A DNA stretch of 17,783 bases, from NCBI GenBank assembly GCA_035506155.1, contig DATJPX010000096.1:1-17783 (forward strand), in the 5' to 3' direction. Positions 13,356 through 17,783 of the stretch are shown here, in pieces. This DNA comes from UBA877 sp035506155 (GTDB lineage Bacteria; Chloroflexota; Anaerolineae; Anaerolineales; Villigracilaceae). The notes below the pieces were generated by a model. It was not told where the DNA came from and ran no database searches. It was given only the letters and a program-made list of their open reading frames with translations. Within the stretch, counting starts at the first letter, position 1; every line of letters begins with the position of its first letter. The position numbers were made by a program, and so were the translations under genes.

Positions 13356-13384
13356 ATCATATGGCACATCGTATACGATGTCAA
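13356..13384 (-). promoter_or_regulatory. Near-consensus promoter of the toxin-antitoxin operon
   Basis: Minus-strand TTGACA (13384-13379) is a perfect -35, with 17 bases to TATGAT (13361-13356; five of six match). The -10 ends 6 bases before the antitoxin ATG at 13349, so the transcript probably begins at or within a base of the start codon. Confidence 0.8.
13366..13381. promoter_or_regulatory. Palindromic operator in the toxin-antitoxin promoter
   Basis: A perfect 16-bp palindrome ACATCGTATACGATGT. It fills most of the -35/-10 spacer and overlaps the last three bases of the -35 box. A bound dimer here would exclude RNA polymerase. The RHH domain of the antitoxin is the natural candidate ligand. 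Confidence 0.75.
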
Positions 13385-13420
13385 GATGTGGATTCCCGGT
13401 AGCCAGGGTGTTTGCAAAGT

Positions 13421-13563
13421 CGAATTACGAGACAAGAATTGAGCCAAAGAGACAACACGTATGCCACGAATGGACGAATGCGACAAATTCTTTTGAGTTT
13501 TTGATCCAAAGTGGCAGAGATTCCTGACAAATTCGAGACATTCGATCCATTCGCCGCTATTCG
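13421..13563. repeat. Cluster of CGAAT/ATTCG half-sites with long inverted repeat
   Basis: Seven copies of CGAAT or its complement ATTCG occur in 143 bases: CGAAT at 13421, 13467 and 13475, then ATTCG at 13531, 13540, 13549 and 13559. The arms 13467-13480 and 13539-13553 are inverted repeats of 14 bp with one bulged base, separated by 58 bases. GACAAATTC is also directly repeated (13482-13490, 13526-13534). There is no gene here. It looks like a degenerate intergenic repeat or MITE-like remnant. Confidence 0.6.
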
Positions 13564-13705
13564 TGTCGAGACTCCTCATGGTCAAAAGACTCGCACATCG
13601 ACTTAATCAACATCGTGATCCGGGGCTAAAGGCAAGGCCGGTGATCGTGCCGTAGTTTTCGTGCTCCCGCTCGCCTCGGCAGGAAGATAAAAACCTCCCG
13701 AGACA
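13564..13705. other. Intergenic region without recognised features
   Basis: Between the half-site cluster and the cysS terminator I see no gene, tRNA or riboswitch. An ORF reading minus from 13585 runs across the toxin-antitoxin promoter and is rejected. At 13691-13701 is AAACCTCCCGA, which looks like a partial, decayed copy of the terminator arm AAACTCCCGGA found 30 bases further on. Confidence 0.4.
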
Positions 13706-13753
13706 TTGATCCAAGAGATCAAACTCCCGGAGTTTTCGAAACTCCGGGAGTTT
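13706..13753 (-). terminator. Hairpin terminator after cysS
   Basis: AAACTCCCGGAGTTT (13721-13735) and AAACTCCGGGAGTTT (13739-13753) are perfect inverted repeats of 15 bp with a 3-base loop; the A and T ends of the stem act as A- and U-tracts. A second small stem (TTGATC 13706-13711 with GATCAA 13717-13722) lies next to it and shares two bases. It starts 35 bases after the cysS stop on the minus strand. Confidence 0.75.
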
Positions 13754-13788
13754 GGGCGGACCGATGTGTCTGCCTCGACAAAATCACA

Positions 13789-15183
<1,395 letters not shown>

Positions 15184-15210
15184 AGGATTCTCCTGATGAG
15201 GACTGGACTA

Positions 15211-15216
15211 ATTATA
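15211..15216 (-). promoter_or_regulatory. cysS -10 box
   Basis: A consensus TATAAT on the minus strand, 27 bases before the ATG. No good -35 is seen at 16-18 bases (the bases there read AGTTTC). The predicted leader of about 20 bases contains AGGAGA. No T-box or tRNA-sensing structure is visible in so short a leader. Confidence 0.55.
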
Positions 15217-15240
15217 ACCAAAGATTAAGAAGGGAAACTG

Positions 15241-15272
15241 AAATAAAGAAGGCATGAATTTCTCCATGCCCT
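15241..15272 (-). terminator. Terminator after the PIN-TRAM gene
   Basis: On the minus strand AGGGCATG (15272-15265) pairs with CATGCCTT (15256-15249), with one G-T wobble, and is followed by CTTTATTT. The loop is 8 bases. It lies 36 bases beyond the stop at 15309 and just before the cysS promoter. Confidence 0.7.
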
Positions 15273-15308
15273 CATTCTCGCTTGCAACCGATGGCCTGCC
15301 GCCAATGC

Positions 15309-16364
15309 CTATTCTTTGTCCGGCTTGGCGAAGATCATCCGCCCGGCGGCTGTTTGCAGGACCTTGGTGACGGTGACTGGGATGACCTTGCCCAGGTACT
15401 TGTTGCCGTTTTCCACCACGACCATCGTGCCGTCTTCCATATAGCCGACACCCTGGTTGACTTCCTTGCCTTCCTGGATGACGTTGACTTCCATGAGTTC
15501 ACCCGGCAGGACGACGGATTTGACGGCGTTGGCCAGCTCGTTGATGTTCAGGATGATCACGCCCTGCAACTCGGCGATGCGATTGAGGTTGTAGTCATTG
15601 GTCAGAATGGGACACTTCATCTGGCGGGCCAGGATGACCAGCTTGTCGTCCACTTCCCGGACCCCATCCACGTCGATGTCGCTGATGCGGACGACCACGG
15701 AGGGGGCCTTTTGCAGCTCCGCCAGCACTTCCATGCCGCGGCGGCCGCGCGCCCGGCGCAATCCGTCGGGTGAATCGGCGATATATTGCAGCTCGTTCAA
15801 GACGAAGCGCGGGATGAGCAGCGTGCCGGGCAGGAAGCCGGTCTTGGCGATGTCAGCCACACGCCCGTCGATGATGACGCTCGTATCGAGCAGGATGGTC
15901 CGGTTGGACTGTCCCCAGCCCGACGAGGAACCGTCCTCGCGGCGGGCGGAGAATCCGCCCAGCAGGTTGGAAATGTCCGTCTGGCGCATGATGAAGATGG
16001 CGACGCCGAAATAGCCGAACAGCAGCACCCCGATGAAGGGCAGGATCTTCCCGAAGGGGGATGGCAGCAGGGAAAGCGGGAAGGACAGCAGCGCGGCGGT
16101 CAACAAGCCCACCACCAAGCCGATCAGCCCCGAGAAGAGCGATTCGGCCGACAGGCGGCCGAGCAGGGCGCGTAGGCCGCGGATCGGGCGGGTGGTGAAA
16201 TACGGCGTCAGCACCAACCCGAAGAGGGCGCCTACCAGGCTGATCGACAGGGTATAGACAAGTTGTAGATTGGTATTGAAGCGGCCCAACCAATTCCCCA
16301 AATATGCACCGACAATGGAGAAGACCACCATACCAATAAGCCTAAAAATGAAATCTGCGCTCAT
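15309..16364 (-). CDS. Membrane-anchored PIN-TRAM domain protein (YacL-like)
   Basis: A 351-residue protein. Four hydrophobic helices occupy about residues 5-25, 35-56, 77-100 and 108-126. A short Ser/Gly-rich linker leads to a PIN nuclease-like domain (about 155-280) starting TILLDTSVIIDGR (Asp160 and Asp166 are candidate metal ligands), with FVLNELQYIAD, REVDDKLVILAR and ILTNDYNLNRIAE as the other acidic sites. A TRAM RNA-binding domain (about 285-345) follows: PGELMEVNVIQEGKEVNQGVGYMEDGTMVVVENG. This architecture matches Bacillus YacL, a widespread family of unproved function that may cut RNA at the membrane. ATG 16364 has AAGGAG 8 bases upstream; an extended ORF from TTG 16451 is ruled out by this site. 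A tandem repeat upstream is a possible regulatory site. Confidence 0.93.
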   Translation of the reverse strand: MSADFIFRLIGMVVFSIVGAYLGNWLGRFNTNLQLVYTLSISLVGALFGLVLTPYFTTRPIRGLRALLGRLSAESLFSGLIGLVVGLLTAALLSFPLSLLPSPFGKILPFIGVLLFGYFGVAIFIMRQTDISNLLGGFSARREDGSSSGWGQSNRTILLDTSVIIDGRVADIAKTGFLPGTLLIPRFVLNELQYIADSPDGLRRARGRRGMEVLAELQKAPSVVVRISDIDVDGVREVDDKLVILARQMKCPILTNDYNLNRIAELQGVIILNINELANAVKSVVLPGELMEVNVIQEGKEVNQGVGYMEDGTMVVVENGNKYLGKVIPVTVTKVLQTAAGRMIFAKPDKE

Positions 16365-16390
16365 CAATAAACTCCTTTCGAATAAATGAT

Positions 16391-16415
16391 CGTGCAATAA
16401 ATCGCCGTGCAATAA
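16391..16415. repeat. Tandem CGTGCAATAA repeat in the PIN-TRAM/moaA divergent gap
   Basis: CGTGCAATAA occurs at 16391-16400 and 16406-16415, 15 bases apart. On the minus strand each copy reads TTATTGCACG and offers a TTGCAC hexamer that could serve as a -35 box for the PIN-TRAM gene. A partial third copy, GTGCAT, is at 16419-16424. Confidence 0.5.
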
Positions 16416-16451
16416 TGAGTGCATCATAGCACCGCTGGAGGCAGCCGTCAA

Positions 16452-16481
16452 TTGGCTAAATGGGGGCGAAAAAGGTATAAT
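16452..16481 (+). promoter_or_regulatory. moaA promoter
   Basis: TTGGCT (16452-16457), 18 bases, then a consensus TATAAT (16476-16481). Predicted start near 16488 gives a 32-base leader with CGAGGAAAA before the ATG. The leader is too short for the molybdenum-cofactor riboswitch. Confidence 0.7.
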
Positions 16482-16489
16482 CGCCCCTA
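16461..16489. repeat. GTAGGGGCG-type repeat, copy 3, around the moaA -10 box
   Basis: TGGGGGCGA (16461-16469) pairs with TCGCCCCTA (16481-16489), one G-T wobble included, around an 11-base loop. The right arm TCGCCCCTAC (16481-16490) is identical over 10 bases to copy 1 (547-556). The loop holds most of the moaA -10 TATAAT. Confidence 0.55.
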
Positions 16490-16519
16490 CTCTTTACTGG
16501 TATAAATTCACGAGGAAAA

Positions 16520-17500
16520 ATGGCGCTCGATCGTTTTGGACGAAAAATCCACTATCTCCGTATCAGCTTAACAGATCACTGCAACCTGCGCTGCATCTAC
16601 TGCATGCCGGAGGATATGACCTTCCGGCCCAAGGCAGAGATGATGCAGGATGACGAGATCCTGTTGTTTGCACGCCTGTTTGCCGGCCTGGGGTTCGACA
16701 AGATCCGCCTGACGGGCGGCGAGCCAACCGTGCGGGCGAATATCGTCGAGATCGTGCGCGGCATTGCCGCCACTGAAGGGATCCATTCCCTGTCGATGAC
16801 GACCAACGGCGTCCTTCTTTCGAAACTGGCCGGCCCCCTGGCCTCGGCCGGCCTCGACCGGGTCAACGTCAGCCTCGACACCCTCGACCCGGCCAAGTTC
16901 AAGCGGATGACCCGCTGGGGCAAGCTCGAGGATGTCTGGAACGGCATCCAGGCTGCCGAAGCCGCCGGGCTGACCCCGATCAAACTCAACGCGGTGGTGG
17001 TGCGCGGCTATAACGAGGAGGATGCCGTTGACCTGGCCCGCCTGACGCTCGAACACCCTTGGCAAGTGCGCTTCATCGAGATGATGCCTTTTGCCGGGGC
17101 GACTGACCTGCAGGTCGGGCAGCGTGTCACGGGCGCGGAGGTCCAGGCGGGCATCGAACGGGTTTTCGGCCCGCTGGAGACAGCCAACGGCGGCGAGCTG
17201 GACGGGGAAGCCCGCATGTTCCACATCCCGGGGGCAAAGGGCGAGGTCGGCTTCATCTCCTCGGTGAGCGTGCCTTTCTGCGCCTCCTGCGCCCGCGCCC
17301 GGCTGACGGCAGACGGCCTGCTGCGCACCTGCCTGCTGCGCGAGCACGAAATCAACCTGCTCAAGCCGCTGCGGGAAGGGGCCACCCAGGAGGAACTGCG
17401 CAAGATGCTCCTGGACGGGATTTGGGACAAGCCCTGGGGGCATGGGCTGGCGGAAGGCGATATCCCGCTCAACCGGGTGATGAGCGAGATCGGCGGATAA
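16520..17500 (+). CDS. moaA: GTP 3',8-cyclase, molybdenum cofactor biosynthesis
   Basis: A 326-residue radical SAM enzyme. It opens the molybdopterin pathway by turning GTP into 3',8-cyclo-7,8-dihydro-GTP, which MoaC converts to cPMP. The N-terminal SAM cluster motif is Cys21-x3-Cys25-x2-Cys28 (CNLRCIYC); TGGEPTVR (65-72) binds SAM. The C-terminal second [4Fe-4S] cluster that holds GTP uses Cys254, Cys257 and Cys271 (FCASCARARLTADGLLRTC), and the protein ends in the conserved Gly-Gly tail (SEIGG) needed for activity. Length is normal. The ATG is preceded by GAGGAAAA. It has its own promoter and terminator; no moaC, moaE or moeA is adjacent, so partners must be elsewhere. Confidence 0.97.
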   Translation: MALDRFGRKIHYLRISLTDHCNLRCIYCMPEDMTFRPKAEMMQDDEILLFARLFAGLGFDKIRLTGGEPTVRANIVEIVRGIAATEGIHSLSMTTNGVLLSKLAGPLASAGLDRVNVSLDTLDPAKFKRMTRWGKLEDVWNGIQAAEAAGLTPIKLNAVVVRGYNEEDAVDLARLTLEHPWQVRFIEMMPFAGATDLQVGQRVTGAEVQAGIERVFGPLETANGGELDGEARMFHIPGAKGEVGFISSVSVPFCASCARARLTADGLLRTCLLREHEINLLKPLREGATQEELRKMLLDGIWDKPWGHGLAEGDIPLNRVMSEIGG

Positions 17501-17540
17501 AATAGCGGGACGGGGTGCCAATCATCCCGTCCCGCATTTG
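17501..17540. terminator. Intrinsic terminator between moaA and the aminotransferase
   Basis: GCGGGACGGG (17505-17514) pairs with CCCGTCCCGC (17526-17535), extended inwards by three pairs with one wobble, leaving a 5-base loop. ATTTG follows on the plus strand and TATTTTATC on the minus strand, so it probably stops both convergent genes. Confidence 0.85.
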
Positions 17541-17557
17541 TCATTGACCAGGATGTC

Positions 17558-17783
17558 CTATTTTTGCTGGGCCACCAGCTCCTTCAGCAGCGTACCCAGC
17601 CGGGTGACGCCTTCCCGGATGGTATCGGGATTGGAGTAGGAGAAATTGATCCGCATGGTGTTCTTTCCGCCGCCGTTGGGGTGGAAGGACTCGCCTGGCA
17701 CGAAGGCCACCTTGCGCTGGATGGCGATCTTGAGAACGTCGGCTGCATCCATATTTTCGGGCAGGATGCCCCACAGGAACATC
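17558..17783 (-). CDS. Class I aminotransferase, C-terminal part (2-aminoadipate/LysN-like)
   Basis: The last 75 residues of a PLP-dependent fold-type I aminotransferase; the start is beyond the window. The fragment shows FLWGILPE, where the family has the G-M-F-x-W strand, KVAFVPGESFHPNGGGKNTMRINFSYS with the Arg of MRINFS expected to bind the substrate carboxylate, and a final helix EGVTRLGTLLKEL. The GxxFxPNGGGxNxxRLxFS pattern is typical of the LysN/2-aminoadipate and MocR-like branch, which transaminates aromatic, branched or 2-aminoadipate substrates. The precise substrate cannot be told from this fragment. It ends in TAG, 18 bases from the terminator it shares with moaA. Confidence 0.85.
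   Translation of the reverse strand, partial: MFLWGILPENMDAADVLKIAIQRKVAFVPGESFHPNGGGKNTMRINFSYSNPDTIREGVTRLGTLLKELVAQQK

Noticed and set aside
13421..13563. Possible CRISPR array
   Set aside because: Repeats are only 5-9 bases, change orientation and have irregular spacing; no cas genes are present.
13145..13585. 146-residue minus-strand ORF over the toxin-antitoxin promoter
   Set aside because: It overlaps the antitoxin in another frame and translates the operator, promoter and repeat cluster; no ribosome site or family motif.
15184..15240. T-box leader before cysS
   Set aside because: The predicted leader is about 20 bases and has neither the T-box sequence nor a stem for a specifier loop.
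16482..16519. Molybdenum-cofactor riboswitch before moaA
   Set aside because: With the promoter at 16452-16481 the leader is only about 32 bases, far too short for that aptamer.
16568..17521. 317-residue minus-strand ORF
   Set aside because: It is antisense to moaA, whose cluster cysteines and GG tail are unmistakable.

Overview
The window is about 17.8 kb of GC-rich (roughly 60% by eye) bacterial chromosome, tightly packed and mostly on the minus strand. Gene content (Kbl, an RlmB-type methyltransferase, CysS, a membrane-anchored PIN-TRAM protein, MoaA, a GH1 beta-glucosidase) and protein style suggest a Chloroflexota member, possibly Anaerolineae. That placement is inference from general resemblance, not a search result. 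There is no rRNA, tRNA, CRISPR array, IS element or phage gene.

Layout. 1-1418 (+): 3' end of kbl, a palindromic repeat, and an MgtC-family membrane protein, closed by a strong hairpin terminator. 1469-7445 (-): a seven-gene run read right to left: SAM methyltransferase, RlmB-like rRNA methyltransferase, GH1 beta-glucosidase, nitroreductase, COG3910-type ATPase, a low-GC unknown membrane protein, and an APH(6)-like kinase. Two junctions are 4-bp ATGA overlaps; others carry hairpins. 7525-7827 (+): a small 2[4Fe-4S] ferredoxin, divergent from the methyltransferase and overlapping tail-to-tail with the next operon. 7806-10406 (-): a three-gene ABC-2 exporter (ATPase and two permeases) with a Fur-box-like palindrome on its probable promoter. 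10572-11456 (-): a secreted, C-terminally anchored protein with features of a Cys-Gln thioester surface domain. 11568-12569 (-): an unrecognised protein with glycosyltransferase-like features. 12605-13349 (-): a DUF433/DUF5615 toxin-antitoxin pair whose antitoxin has an added ribbon-helix-helix domain, with a near-consensus promoter and a palindromic operator. 13385-13788: intergenic, with a cluster of CGAAT/ATTCG repeats and a terminator. 13789-15183 (-): cysS. 15309-16364 (-): PIN-TRAM membrane protein. 16520-17500 (+): moaA, divergent from it. 17558-end (-): C-terminus of a class I aminotransferase.

The window is mainly housekeeping genes with small accessory cassettes between them. The items most worth following are the toxin-antitoxin locus (operator in the -35/-10 spacer and a predicted leaderless mRNA), the thioester-like surface protein, the Fur-like site at the exporter promoter, and a family of GTAGGGGCG palindromes, one copy of which brackets the -10 box of moaA. 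I see no large undescribed multi-gene system.
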